DNA of 64,000 bases, taken from NCBI GenBank assembly GCA_024516155.1, contig JAJJXM010000001.1, positions 868,001 to 932,000 of the forward strand, written 5' to 3'. The first letter of the stretch is position 1; every line of letters begins with the position of its first letter. The notes under the pieces are model-generated. The model saw only the letters and a program-made list of their open reading frames with translations. It was not told the origin of the DNA and made no database searches. The translations under genes and the position numbers were made by a program. The stretch is from Pyronema omphalodes. Lineage: Eukaryota; Ascomycota; Pezizomycetes; Pezizales; Pyronemataceae. Below, piece by piece: positions 24,666-37,635 of this stretch.

Positions 24666-25162
24666 TGGTGCCGGACACTTAGTCGAGGTAGCGCCTTGGC
24701 AAGGCTTGGCAAATGTCCAATTTGCAACCCACCCTTACTAAGCACCGAGTGATGGAAAATGACGCATTTTGTATGACATCATCTGATATCACTCGCACTT
24801 ACTAAGCATCGACCGATGAATAATGATATAATTGTATGTAATCATATATCATCACTCGAAAAGACTAGTCCCAAAGAGGTATGGTGTTCAATTGAGCCGC
24901 ATTTTATGCACCTATTGATGCGGTCGAACTCACCCTGCCCACACCTAAAAACAGGTGATCTTCCAAAGTTTTCAGAGCCACAACCACGCATCCAAATCGC
25001 ACCGGAATTAATAATAATTGTTCTCTGACTTCTACTCTATCATTATTATGAGTTTTTAGAAACTCTTTTTTTTGTCGCGAGGTGCTGAAAGTTTTGGCGT
25101 GGGGGGGTGTTATTCTGCTCGGTGACCCCTGTCACGCTACCCCGACTAAGTGTCCGGCACCA
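24666..25162. mobile_element. MITE-like element with 28-bp terminal inverted repeats and TA duplication
   Basis: Left end 24666–24693 starts TGGTGCCGGACACTTAGTCG and continues AGGTAGCG; right end 25135–25162 is its reverse complement with one mismatch in 28. Both ends abut TA (24664–24665 and 25163–25164), the target-site duplication of Tc1/mariner/pogo elements. The body is 497 bp and has no transposase frame. Inside, a 64-bp unit starting CTTACTAAGCA is duplicated (about 24734 and 24798). This fits a non-autonomous miniature inverted-repeat element moved by a partner transposase elsewhere. Confidence 0.85.
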
Positions 25163-25164
25163 TA

Positions 25165-25435
25165 GATCAAGCAACTACCAGTGTGCTTTAACATCGTAAC
25201 CAAGTTTCGGGCCGCGGTTCGGGACTAGGTGTGTAGGTGTGTAGGTGTTACATAGTGTGCAGATTTAGTAACAGTTAGGGGCCTTGGTAATGTTAGTGAC
25301 TGTTAGTGACTGTTAGTAGAAGCACAAGTTAACCTCACCTCACCTCACCTCATGTCACCTCATGTCACCTCATATCGATATTGAAATCAAGGTATATATC
25401 TATATGTATGTATGGCAGGTTTAATTATTATTCTT

Positions 25436-25466
<31 letters not shown>

Positions 25467-25905
25467 GGTGCTGTGTTTCGTTGTGAAGTTGGGATGAGTT
25501 GGGATGAGTTGGATTGCCTAGAGTGAAATAAGTGGGGTAGATAGCGGGGTATAATGCCCCGCGTGGAGGGTGGAAGTGGGTCTGTGGGTCTGTGTGTCTG
25601 TGCCTTATTCCCACGTTCCAAGGTCCCCACGTTCCAAGGTTCTTGCCATGCGACAAAGTATAGATCGCATTCTGTTTCACTTCAGCCTTAATAATCAAGA
25701 ACTTGAACTGGGGCAAAAAAAAAAATAATCGTATTCTCATCTACATAAATATAAATGCAATCAACAGAATTTGTGTGTAGACTCTAGAGGTCTCGGTCTT
25801 CCTTCTCTTTATATCTTGTGCCGTTGTACTTCTACAGCTCACCATATACATCTGGCCTCCCATCCCCCCATCTATCCCCCTCCTCCTGCTCCGTACTACC
25901 CCTGT
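25165..25905. other. 3' flank of the acyl-CoA ligase gene with CAG/CTG repeat
   Basis: Contains short arrays (GTGTAGGT, GTTAGTGACT, CACCTCATGT) and nine to ten copies of the trinucleotide GCT (25438–25466). No gene recognised. Confidence 0.5.
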
Positions 25906-27715
25906 TTACAACTTCGCCTTAAACTCAAGCTGTTCCTTCTTCGCCTGTTCCTTAAGTACTCGTCGTAGAATCTTTCCAGAAACCGACTTAGGAATGACAT
26001 CAAGGAACCTTACACCACCTCTCAATCTCTTATGCTGGGCCACTGAATCATGGATATATTTGATGATTTCCTCCGCGAGACCGTCTCTACTTACGCCAGG
26101 TTTAGGGACGACATAAGCTCTTGGGACTTCGGAAGCGAGGGCCTCGTCGTAAACACCGATAACCGCGACATCATCAATCTTAGGGTGCGCCGCCAACTTT
26201 CCTTCCAGTTCCGCTGGGGGGACCTGGAATCCTTTGTACTTGATAAGCTCCTTTACTCTGTCCGTGATGAAAACATTTCCATCTTTGTCCTGGTAACCAA
26301 CGTCTCCAGTCTTGAAATATCCATCCTCTGTAATGGCGTTTTTAGTGGCAGTAGGGTTGTTGAGGTATCCCATCATAATAGTAGGACCCTTGAGCCAAAG
26401 CTCTCCGGTTTCTCCAACGGGAACTTCGTTGCCTTCTTCGTCACAGTATTTGGCGGTAAGGTTGGGGAGCATGTAACCAACGGATCCGATGGTGGTTTGC
26501 CAAAGGTGCCATTGCTGGGTGTGGGTAACGGGGGAGGTTTCCGAGAGTCCGTATCCCTGCTTTACGGGGACCTTGATGCGGTCCCAGACTGCTTGAACTA
26601 GCTCTGAAGTGAGAGGGGCGGCGCCGGAGTTGAGCATCTTGAGAGAGGAGAGGTCGTACTTGGTGACAACCGGGCTCTTTGCCAAAAGAAGTACCACGGG
26701 GGGTACGACGTAGGAGTAGGTGATCTTGTACTCTTGGACAAGCTTGCAGAATTTCTCAATGTCGAAACGTTCCATGACGACGGTTTTCTTGCCAGAGTAT
26801 ACATTGTGCATAATCAAGCAAGTCAATCCGTAGATATGGAAGAATGGTAAAAATGCGAGGATGGAATCATTCTGCCATGTCAAGTTATCCCCTTCTCCAG
26901 CCATTAACATTCTAACATCCGATCCGATGTTGGTATGCGACAACATGACTCCCTTAGGAAGTCCAGTGGTTCCGGAGGAGTACACAAGGAATGCTATGTC
27001 CTTCTTTGAATCAATCTTAGTGCGACGCCATTTTGTTGCTTGTGAGTCGTCGCGGATCTCTTTCCAGTGCATAAATCCTTCCGCGCGCTTGTCTCCGAGG
27101 AGGATAATGCGGTCTTTGGGAATTCCAGCTTTGGCGGTGGCTTCGAGGACAAGGGGTAGAAAGTCCGCCTGGGTGGCGATGGCCTTGGCGCCGGAATCCT
27201 TGAGCTGGTAGGTGAGCTCGTCGGCGGTGTAGGTGGGGTTTGCTGGTGTGACGGTTCCGGAGGCCCAGATTACTCCGAGGGAGAGAGGGGGAACATCGAT
27301 GTTGTTGGGACTGGAGGGGATTAGCTATAGTTCTGTAGCTATATATCTATGCCTTTATGTCGATGTAGACAAGTAGAAAGAAGTAGATATATGGAACAAG
27401 ATTTGGAAACTGTACCTGAAGATTGCAAGTACATCACCCTTTCGCCAGTTCCAGAAGCTCTTAAGCCCGATACCGAAGAGCTTGGATTGGTCACGAATGT
27501 CCGAGTATTTGAGCTCACGCTTGGTGTTTCCGTCGACGAAAATTACTGTTTGAGTGTTAATACCGAGTTCGAATGTTCGAGTCGTATCAACAAATTAAGC
27601 CCCATGAAGACTTACCTTGATCATCAGGGAATGGCCGATCCTTGCGCTCAAACATGAGCTTCCATAAGTCGACCGTCGGCACCTCGATAGGAGGGTATTT
27701 GCTCTGAACAGGCAT
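25906..27715 (-). CDS. 4-coumarate–CoA ligase-like acyl-CoA synthetase, peroxisomal
   Basis: ANL-superfamily adenylating enzyme: activates a carboxylic acid with ATP and transfers it to CoA. Exons 27715–27616, 27545–27416 and 27310–25906 give 544 aa, the usual length. Motifs in order: SSGTTGLPKG (P-loop, 188–197), FFHIYGL, GYGLSETSP, YFKTGDVGY, and DRVKELIKYKGFQVPPAELE, then PKSVSGKILRR with the catalytic lysine. The C-terminus AKL is a PTS1 peroxisome signal, so a fatty, phenylpropanoid-like or specialised-metabolite acid is a likely substrate. The family cannot be narrowed by eye. Divergent from ATP11 across 1.1 kb. Confidence 0.93.
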
Positions 27716-28802
27716 CTTGTATATTATTGTCTGTTGCTTGTGATTGTGGTAGGAATTGAGGGAGGAGGTGTGGTGGTTTTGTGGGATGGCTCCTGGTTAT
27801 GTGCACTTCAGGTCGGGTGTCTGTCGGTCTTTAGCAGTGCAGCTTCTGTCTTCAATCTTAACACAACTGCAGTAATTGCACGGTGCCACGTCGGTGGTGG
27901 TCGTGCCCAGGCCTCTTCTTCGTAACCGACTATCCTCGGCATCTTCTCTGTTGGTGTCGGTGCTCAGTCTGCAGGGTCGAAACTGGGTTGTGGGGGAGGC
28001 TGGGTTAGACAGAAGCTGGGGGCGTTGTGGGGTACGTCTAGGTTTCCGCGCTTCCGCTGTGGGGTTAGACGTAGTGTTGGAATTATTGCTTAGTTTGATA
28101 TATAGGTGTCCTGACAGACCAGGTTATAAGGTTGCAGACAAATCTAGAAAGATGCCGAAAAGGACCGAGAGGATAATTAATTCTTCCGTCGGTGTTTGTA
28201 AAGATGTTTGTTTGTAGATATCTGTATAATTTATTTTCTTGAAACTGGCCCGTTTGTCGATGCAGATTTTCCACAAACGGAAGAATTTGAAGAAAAGAAA
28301 AACTAGACAAACGATAATTTGATGTCAAACATGCAGAATTCATCTCCGTCTGAGTATTCATTGAAAATATGTTTGCATGTTTTCTCTTAATTATGTCTGA
28401 ATTCGGATTTGTCACGATGCATAAAATCCAACAGCTCAAACAACTGCAGTCTCGAATATGAATCATGACAATTCCTCAAACGAAGCATATTTAACCTATT
28501 AACTCCTGTCATTCTGGATGCCTTGCTTTCGGCAAAATATAAGCCTTCTTCAATCGCAAAATATCTCTTGCTTTTTCCAGACAAATCACAAATTCCAATC
28601 ATATTCCTTCATTCATGTCGAATTTCAACCCCGCCTGGCCTCTTTCGGATCGTAAAAGCACAACGCGATTTTGGTTACCCGAACCTCGTGCCCCACATGT
28701 ACGCCATCTCGGAAAAGAGTAGCCGAACCTTGGCGCGTGTAAAGGACCTTCATGACGATTTTGCCAGAAAGTTAAAACCGCTTACCATCCCCGCGTCGAA
28801 TC
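27716..28802. promoter_or_regulatory. Divergent upstream region, acyl-CoA ligase / ATP11
   Basis: 1.1 kb between two divergent start codons. No distinct TATA box or known site was recognised, and ORFs inside lack protein-like features. Confidence 0.45.
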
Positions 28803-29876
28803 ATGTCGTCCCTGTTTACCAGCAAAATCCGACCACTCTCGGTCATCCGATCCCTTCAGCTCTTACCTCGTTTCCAGCGCCGAAATGCTCAGGTCGTCAA
28901 TGCTCGCTTTTTCCAGACCCGCGTCGACCCTCGCGTCACCGAAAAGTACCGCCAGAAGCTCGAGGAAAAGTTGAAGAGGTACGTTACACGCCTACAAGCC
29001 TACATCCAAGTGACCGACATCACACCGAGGCCCGCCATACCCGCTAGCTCGCCCACTAACTAACACAACACAAAAAGTGAAGGCGTCAACTCAATCGAAG
29101 AGCTTAAGGAAGTGTACAAAGAGAAGATCGAAGCGGTGCGAAAAGAAGCCGCAGTTCCCGAAATCGATGCTGTCCTGGAATCCGGCACCGGCACTGCTGC
29201 TGCTGCAAAGGCAACTGCCTCGGTTCCGCCAGCTCATGCACCTTTCAACCCACCCCCACCACCTTCTCCGATCGCCGAGGCGGCCCGAAAGCTCTCCTCC
29301 GCTCCTCCCGGGGTCAAGACTCTCGACTCCTTTGTTGATGTCGAGAAGTTGCTCTTGCACGATGACCCCAAGGAAATCGGAATTATCTGGAGAGCTCGCT
29401 TCATCAACGACGTAAACTCTCTATGTGCTACACTTCCAAAGGAGACTTATGATGAGATGGCAAAGCTCGGAAAGAAGCATCCAATGTTCTTGTTGCCTCT
29501 ACCCCGTGAGGACCAAGGTGTTGAGATGCATATCCTGCAGTGGACTTTCCCTACGAAGGACCAGAGCACGGTTATATTTACCTCTCTCGAGGAATATAGA
29601 TTGAAGGGAGAATTTGCAACGCCACACACAACCCTGACCCACCATCTAGAACTTTCCGAGAAGAAGGGATTGGTGATGGCTCAGGGACAGGTTGTTCCCG
29701 ATCGCGGGGTTACCGTTGCCCATGCACAGTTCCTAGTTGTGGCGTTACAGAAATTCTACGGAGCATTCAAGGGTCCCGAGACTGAGCGCCGCCGAAAGAT
29801 GCTTGAGATGTTCTCGAGTGGAGATGAGAACTTCATGCTTGAGGATCTCATTAAGGAGGCCGAAATGGCAGAGTAG
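28803..29876 (+). CDS. ATP11: Atp11, mitochondrial F1-ATPase assembly chaperone
   Basis: Binds free F1 beta subunits in the matrix during ATP synthase assembly. Exons 28803–28978 and 29078–29876 give 324 aa. The first ~40 residues are Arg/Ser/Leu-rich with almost no acids, a typical presequence. A predicted helix follows (TEKYRQKLEEKLKR), then a Pro/Ala-rich linker, then the conserved Atp11 domain: KTLDSFVDVEKL, EIGIIWRARFI, PMFLLPLPR and LQWTFP, then the EEYRLKGEFATPHTTLTHH segment near the C-terminus. A run of A's follows the stop closely. The call is strong; only the presequence cleavage site is unknown. Confidence 0.94.
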
Positions 29877-32800
29877 ACAGAGAAAAAAAAAAAAAAAAAC
29901 AGTACGGAGTAAGGTGTAAGATAGTTATGTAAAATTAAAAAAGAATCTTCCCCCTATAGCAAACAACTTATGAACTAGACCGTTACGTCTCAGCCACCCC
30001 ACATTAAGTTTGACATGATGTGAAAAGCCGGAACAACAGCCACAAATGTGACACCGACACCTACATCGATACCGACACCAACACTGACAGTGGCAGAGGC
30101 AGAGGCAAATGCAAAGGCGGAGACAATGACGGAGACGATGACGGTGGCAGTGGCAGTGGCAGTGACAGTGACAATGACAGTGACAGCAATTAACATATTG
30201 GCGTGTTGACGAATTGGCAGCGTATGACGCCTATCATCTCCTACATACCCCCGAGTGATTGTAAATGAGTGCACATACACCAGCAATAATCAATTACTAC
30301 CATCGAATGCTAACAACCAGAAACAGTCAAAAAATATTATATCTGAGGCTGGGGTGTGTGTGTGTGTGTGTGGTGGGGTGGGGGGATGGGGAAGTGGGGG
30401 GAAGTCTCCAAATTTCCAGCAGCGCAAGGAGGAAATCACAAACAAATGGTCAATGCTTCTACTTCTTCTTCTGCTTTCGCTTCCGCTTCTTCTGCTTGCT
30501 TGATGTTTAATGCTTCACTAGTGACGTATGTTACAGCCTATAACCTATAACGTACATACATCTATGCTACATATGTACATGCATGTATAACGGGAGCCCC
30601 ACTAAACTGGTGCTCCATCCAGAACTGAGGATTGTTAGTCAATTCTGTTGATTCTCCACTGCAGTGGTGTATGTATGTATGTATATATGTAAGTACCGGT
30701 GGTGAAGTTTCATATTCTTCCATACTGGTAGCCGGAATACATCGTTATGGTGCACGGAAGATTGCTTTATCGATATGTATGGATGTATGGATAGATGTAT
30801 GGATGTACGGTATGGATATATGCATGTATGGACCATTTTTAGCACTTTGCACGTTGATGAATCTTTGGCATGTATGTATGTATGTAAGTATGTATGTAGA
30901 GTGAGTACAGTATGCGGCTCTATTCTAGCGAGCCCAACGATCGGATGTCATCGACCATACATAGGGCAAACAAAAAGGTAAGTTGCATATGGGTAGATGT
31001 ATGGATGGTGGGTGAGTGAGTGAGTGAGTGGGTCGCATTTGCACTTTAAGGAGGCCTTACACGAAGCCAGACTAGTCAAAACTAGTAAAGACCAGTAGTA
31101 CTACACACAAAGGAAAAAGCCATGCTTGGCTCTGTGTTACTCTGGCGACTATTGCATGCATAGTATCAATCAATCAATAAAACAATCAAACACCCGGCAG
31201 CCCTTGCTTCCTTGGATCCTGTAGAAACGTTTTCAAAGTTCACGGTGAAGATTCCATTTGTCTTTTTTTTTTACACTTGCTTTTTTGTAGTGGGTTGGAT
31301 AATTATTACTGGTTGTCTGTGAATGATCAAGGGTTTGATTGATTTGTGTGGAAGATATTTCGAGTAATTGAGTGATTATACTAGATAATGGACACCAAGG
31401 AACCCCCCCTCCCCCACCACCACCACCATCACCATCCTGGTCTTGAAACTCTGGAACTTTAGAACTTTCCCCTCTTCCTGAAACTATTTGAAACAATCGT
31501 CACTTTAGAGGCGGATCTTTTGACACATACACCTAGATCTTGCTTTAGTGGAGGCTGAGCGGGTCCCAAGTATCTGTCACCGGAAATTTATTACCAGACG
31601 AACGCAGCCGCTGTCAGGCTGTCAAAAGGGTAGTTGCAGTTAATAAGTGACACCTTGATAGGGGAGGGGGGGGGGGGGTAGTATCTATTTACACCATACC
31701 TGCCTACCTACATACATATAGTTGCGATGAACGTTTTTGACAAGGTTAAGCGTAATCCTAGGCCCTGTAGTACTGTAGCCTGGTTCTTTACTTTCCTGGG
31801 TTCATGATCTGACAGCCGTTTCTGGAGCCGCCGGGGAAGTTACCGTACATGTACATACATAAACTGGGGGAATTAAAGTTTTAAAGTTTTTATTTTTTTA
31901 TTTTTCTAATTTTTAAAGTTTTACCCGTGTGTGTGTTCAGTGATCACATCCCAGGGTGCTCAATGGCTACGTACATGAAGCCGGTAGTAGTACATATGTA
32001 GAAGGAAATTTAAAAGCTTCTACCGAAAGCTTCTACAGATAAATTTCGCTAGGAGGATTTTTTTTTATGGTTGCGTGCAGTGGTACTTACGGTGCGTGCA
32101 GTTTACACCATCTATGTATATGCACTGGTAGGAATATGTAGGGCAAACGTACTAGGCTATGTCCGATGATCTACCTGACACTGACAGATAATAAACGTGA
32201 GTGTCGCATGGTTTGAAGTCCCCGCTCCACCTACGCTAGAGGCTAAGAGCCTAAGCCTTAAAGACCCTAATCTGATCGATGTGTGGTGTCTCGTGTGAGC
32301 TTCGCGTGGTATACAAGATCGATCTAAGGGCTAATTTTCAAGCCCTATGATCTAATCTACTTCCAGAAAAACTTATATACTATATTTAAGTTTATTGAAG
32401 CTGGCTTGCTCTGGCTAAGTCTGGCTTGGTCTGGAATGGAATTACATATACGATTCTAGTGTTGTGCGAGCTGTGAAGATTAGATTGATCTGAATTCCAA
32501 GAGCTAACCTGATGCAAATCACACAACGCTAGCTAGAGCAAGCTTAGTCTGAAATGGATTCACACTAATGTATACACCTACGTTATTCTTGTGTTTCCCA
32601 GGAATTTTAGATGCTAGTCCATGTGTAGCTTTAAAAATTACACTATGCCTGAGAATTACATTTAGATTATGGCAATAAAAGTAATTTGTCATTCCAAAAA
32701 GATAAATGTGATAGGTCTAAATCATTGATTATTTGAGGATCTCAAAATTTGAGATTCTGGAGATAATCCAGTTACAAGTCTGTGTACAAAAAACGTACTC

Positions 32801-35800
32801 AATTTTCTGAGATTTGAGTTAAAAGAGATAAAAATAGAGAATGAATCACAATTTAGAAGGTTGTACTAAACTTAAAAACAAGGACCGGCAGGATTTTACA
32901 CTTTTGAAATTATGTACTGACGTAGCCATGTTCGCTGCTCTGTCATCACTGGCGCACCAGTTTCTTACCCCCACAAACTGATGAATCGCTGTGAACCTTT
33001 TATACCAGCCAGTCAAACTATGGCCGCCTCTGGGGGCTGACAATGCCCACCGCCTTGTCATGGGCCGTGCGCTTTTCTCATGCGCGTGGAGGCTTTCATC
33101 CCCGTTAAGTGAAAATCGGTGAAATAATTTACTGTAGCCATGGAAACAGAATTATACAAAGCAGCCCCATGTAAGCCAGGTAGGCCAAGCCAGGTTCTAT
33201 TTACAATACGTCTGTTCTAGACATAAAATAGTTAAGTTAAGGCAAAACGACATGGTGGGTCGTTTATGTATTGGATCGTGGAACAGATCGCGCCTAATTC
33301 TCGCTACCAAGGGTGGTGATATTTATCTTGATTCAGACCACGAACCGTTTTACCAGGGTATATAAGTTAATTATCCAATATTTTCAACGGTGCATTACAT
33401 TGTCATACACATTTACGTCGTTGACATTAGTTGCACAACGGCGTTTATTTTGCTCCTTTTCACACCCGGTGAATTAGGGTTTCGCAAGTACCAAGCATCT
33501 ATGTTTACAGTTGCTCTCTTTGGTGCAGGATTTCCTGTCGACTTCCTTCTCGGCTCCAACGGTTCGAAAACGGGAGAAGCCTACCGAAGGATGCGAGCCG
33601 CCGCAGCCCGAGAGCGCCTGCATCGAAAGTGCGCGCAGAATCCGAAGCTTCGAAATAGACTTATCGTCAACTTGTGCAATGCATACTTGATACATTGCAT
33701 AAGCTAGATTTTTTGCACGCGAGCGCGGTACGATAGAGCTAGCTCTGACCGGATACGATCTTCGTCTTGATCGCATTAAGTGGGCTTATCGCGCCGAGAC
33801 CAAACGCGCGAGAGTACCAAATCAGCGCCTCGGGCGACTGTATGATTGACCGACCTAGATCTTTTCCGAGTGAAGTAGAGGCGTTGGGCGACTTGCCCTT
33901 TGCCTAGGGTGTTCAGGTTGCGCAGGGCAAAACAAGGGGTTATAGCTGGCGAACAAACGCAAGCGCTTGCTTAGTAACCCTGTTCTGGGGTAGCTTTGTA
34001 CGACATAGCATGCCTGCGGCAAGTTAACATGCTGGAACGACGCAGCTTCATCACTGCACAGTCTGCACCACAATTGAACCATTATTCACCACCAGCAAGC
34101 ATGTCAAAGCCTAATAAAGTAAATAAGATAGACAAAAGAGATAAAATGTACACTATCACTAAAATCCCTGGCATTCTGGGACAAAAACGTCGCTGACACA
34201 AGATACTCGTGCCAGACCGTTTCATATCAAAAAAGAGGAATTCGTCCTTGATGAATATAATAAGGAATTAACAGAAAATACCCCCTTAAATTTTGCTGGA
34301 GGACTAATAACGTCCTAAAGACCTCGAGCAATTCCATTTTTACCTACTGCTCCGGATTTCAGCAGCGTCCTTTTGATTTGGTCAATTTCTCCTTTTCATT
34401 GGTAGGTGCTATTCTGCACTAAATGGTGTCGTTTCAATGACATATAATTCGATTCAGAATTTATATCACATGTTTTTGTTGCATGCATGAATAGGCTTGA
34501 TATGGATGACCTGTGTTATCACTAGTGTTGGCGGAAGGAATTAACCAGTAGAGAAAAGCGCATACTTGATATTTAACAAAAATGCAGAAGCGTATGATTC
34601 ATTGATTTATCTTTAAATTTTTGAAACATACTAAATTTGTTTTTCTGAAATTCATGGCGCTACGGTGCTACACAGATGGACTGTCTCGGAAGGAAAATGA
34701 GACCATAGTTGTACTAATCGCTCCTGCTGGTTACATACGAATTGCGTAACGATATATGGGGTAAATGGCAAGCTTTTTTTTTCTCGCTTATGATGTACGT
34801 ATAATTTTGTCCGAATCCGATCTAGGTTCAATTTTAATGGCGTCATACGTTAGAGTAATTTTGATGGCTTTTTGGCTGAATAAAATCGATTTTCTAACCC
34901 GATCAGTATGACCGGTTCCTGTTTAGGTGGATTTCTTTTTTATTCAATAATATTCATATTCCCCTCACCAACTAAAATGCAAAGTCAACACCTTGCGTTA
35001 TTTTATATTCTTTGGGTTTCGTGCGCTTCTTTCTTGGATATACATCGGACCGGGTTATGCCGGACGGAGTGTCTTCAAGCGCCCCCGCTATCTATCTTGA
35101 TTCGAGAGCATAAACGTAGCGCGCCTGAACCATTGTAGTATCTCTGTACAAACACAAAAATACAGCTAAATCTTAACATGTGATGAGATTCTGATGGATG
35201 GATACCTGCACATTAGGCTTTGACATCTTCGCAGCGGGTTCTTTGTGCTTCCTCGACGGAAATAGTTCCCCGCCTTCGTCATATCTTTGTTCTCTTCGAC
35301 CCGCGATCGGATACGAAGAGTCCACAGAAAAAGCAAACTCAATCCTGTTTGTCTTGTGTTTGTTTCACAAACGGACTCGCCTGATCCAGACGTTTCTGCC
35401 TACTCGATGACCGCCACTACCAACCATGAAACATTGTTGGTTCAGTGGCTATCCCAAACCATGGGGACTATTCCCCAATGATTACATTTTGCGTTCATGT
35501 GTTCTTCTGAATGTTGCTTCGCTACAGAGCCAAGCCAGGTAGGGGGTTGAAAGTAAGTCAAGACAGTGATATGTGCACCATCTCAAGCCTCCTCTATTAC
35601 TACGGCCCGCACCGTAGGGGCATTTCAGTATCCGCAATTTTGCAAGACACCGGTGCGCTGAAGAAAACTGTACTTTGTCGGTGGGAGTCAGAGTCCGCAT
35701 GTGGCGGGCGACACATCCCTCCATTACATCGTGCACATGCGGATGGCTACAGCAGGGCCGACCAGCTGTTTCCCTGGGGGGCTCCTTGTAAATCCGATGG

Positions 35801-36053
35801 GCAGTATTCATGGATGAGCGCTAGCGTGGTTCTGTTTATCCACAGGCGTAGGGATGGAGTTCTGTAGACAACTCATGGCTACTTAATCAGAGTACCATCC
35901 GGAGATCTTATATTCCTATCCGTTCATCAAACCTCAAAACAACCCTCTTCGACTTTCATAGTTTCACTACTACACAGACTCTCATCACAACAATCACTCA
36001 GAACCATCTATCAACATAGCAATATTATCCAACAGAGCAATCATTCAATAATA
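29877..36053. other. 6.2-kb spacer upstream of the forkhead gene
   Basis: No gene recognised. Simple repeats: GTGGCAGTGGCAGT-like (30046–30190), a GT run (30354–30372), TATG/GTAT runs (30660–30900), a 13-nt poly-G run (31666–31678), and a degenerate CTGGCTTGGTCTGG repeat (32400–32440). Frames of 70–118 codons at 33390–33707, 35482–35811 and 35511–35867 have no family resemblance or splice support. The last few hundred bases likely hold a long 5' UTR and promoter for the forkhead factor. Confidence 0.45.
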
Positions 36054-37635
36054 ATGGCGGTCCACGGGCAAACAAACTGGACAGAGATCGAAGATGAACA
36101 GTATCAAAATTGCCGGTATCCCATTAACTTGGCCGGAACTCAAGTCAATACCACTCCACGCTTCAACCGCTCGAATACCAATACGGTATCTCCAGCTTGT
36201 TTGGAATTCGCCAGATTTGCGGTTTACCCTCAGGGTCAGAATCAACAGTTTAACAGTCCTACATTGTCTCCGCCTTTGACACCTTGTGTTGGCGGTGGTA
36301 ACTTTATGCAATTCAATGGGATGCAAGAGCACAGCCGCTCTTACTTCAACACCACTGTGCAGAACAACTATGTTGTCGAATCAGCGCACTTTACCATGAC
36401 CCCCCACCATCACATTCCTCAGTACTACCCACTCAGCCCACCAGAATCCTGCGATAACATATCCATCTCTTTGGGTTATAGCGACCAAGGTTCCCCAATA
36501 TTCTCGGAGCCCACTTCCCCAGAAAGTCGTATCACCGAGGTTACAGAGGGTCGAGAAATGGAGGACAATTTTGAGGACGAAGATGAACCCCTTTACCCTC
36601 GCAGACGTCGTGCTTGTAGTGAGGATGGTGACTATGAGATGGGAGAATCGCATGGACAACGCCGCAAGACTCCTCTCAGCGTCCGCCAATATTCCAATGA
36701 AAAGTATGATTCATATGCTGTGATAATCTACCATGCCCTCATGAGTGTTCCCGAGCGTAAAATGATTCTTGCGGATATCTACGACTATTACCGTAAGGCA
36801 CAGCCCGAGAGAGCTCTCAAGGATGATGGCTGGAAAAACAGCATTCGCCACAATTTGTCAATGAATGGGGTGAGTACGAATAATCCATATTTTCTTGCAC
36901 AAATAAACTAACTGTTTTTAGGACTTTATCAAAGAGCCTATTCCCGGCGATGAGAGACGTAACATTTGGGTTCTCTCCAAGCATGCTGAAGAAAATGGAA
37001 TTACCCCGACAACCAGACATCGCCTCACCCCCACCAGAGCTAAAAGAAGATCCCAACCAGCCAGGCGCAAGGACTTGAAGCGTAGAACGAGAGCCAGCCA
37101 ACGGGAAAATTCCCCACCGGTATCTCCTGGTTATGCTCAAGGTCTTTCCCCGGGGATGCAGCTTCACCATCAACCAATACCCTTCCCAATGACAGCGCCA
37201 CACACCATGGATCTAGTAGGGGACAAACCCTTTACCCCTGTCAAACAGTCGTTGGCGGAAGTGTACCGAGGTGCAGGGGAACCTTTGTCCCCCCCCGATT
37301 CTCCACCTCTTGATAATGATCCCCCCCTTACCGGATACTTCGACTTTCCTCGGATTTCTGAGCAATCAAGCGCTAATGCTGTCAAAAACGAGTACTATGC
37401 ACCCGAATTTTATGAGGACCACACCGACGAAATGGCAGCACTTTCGTCCCTCGCTTCTTCCCCATCCGACTTTCTTCAAGAGAGCCTCTGGTACAATGAA
37501 GCAGGTGCTATTCCTCTTTGCGTCGAATCTACTTCTCCATGGCTCATGAACATGAACCCATACTCCAGTGACTTTGAGGAACAAATTGGTCTCTTGGACT
37601 CGCACCATGACGCTGTTATCAAACCGGAACCCTAA
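36054..37635 (+). CDS. Forkhead (winged-helix) transcription factor
   Basis: Nuclear DNA-binding regulator. Exons 36054–36869 and 36922–37635 give 509 aa. The forkhead domain spans about residues 217–290: YDSYAVIIYHAL (helix 1), ILADIYDYYRKAQPE (helix 2), then the recognition helix DDGWKNSIRHNLSMNG, followed by RRNIWVLSKHA (wing strand). The Trp-x-Asn-Ser-Ile-Arg-His-Asn-Leu-Ser block is intact, but helix 1 lacks the usual KPPYSY start. The intron falls right after SMNG. The N-terminus is Asn/Pro-rich with an acidic patch (EDNFEDEDEP) and RRRR; basic residues after the wing may be a nuclear signal. The C-terminal half is Pro/Ser-rich and acidic, like an activation region. The subgroup is not determined. 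Confidence 0.9.

Noticed and set aside
33390..33707. 105-codon plus-strand frame with an Arg/Ala-rich part
   Set aside because: No family or motif recognised, and no splice or start support.
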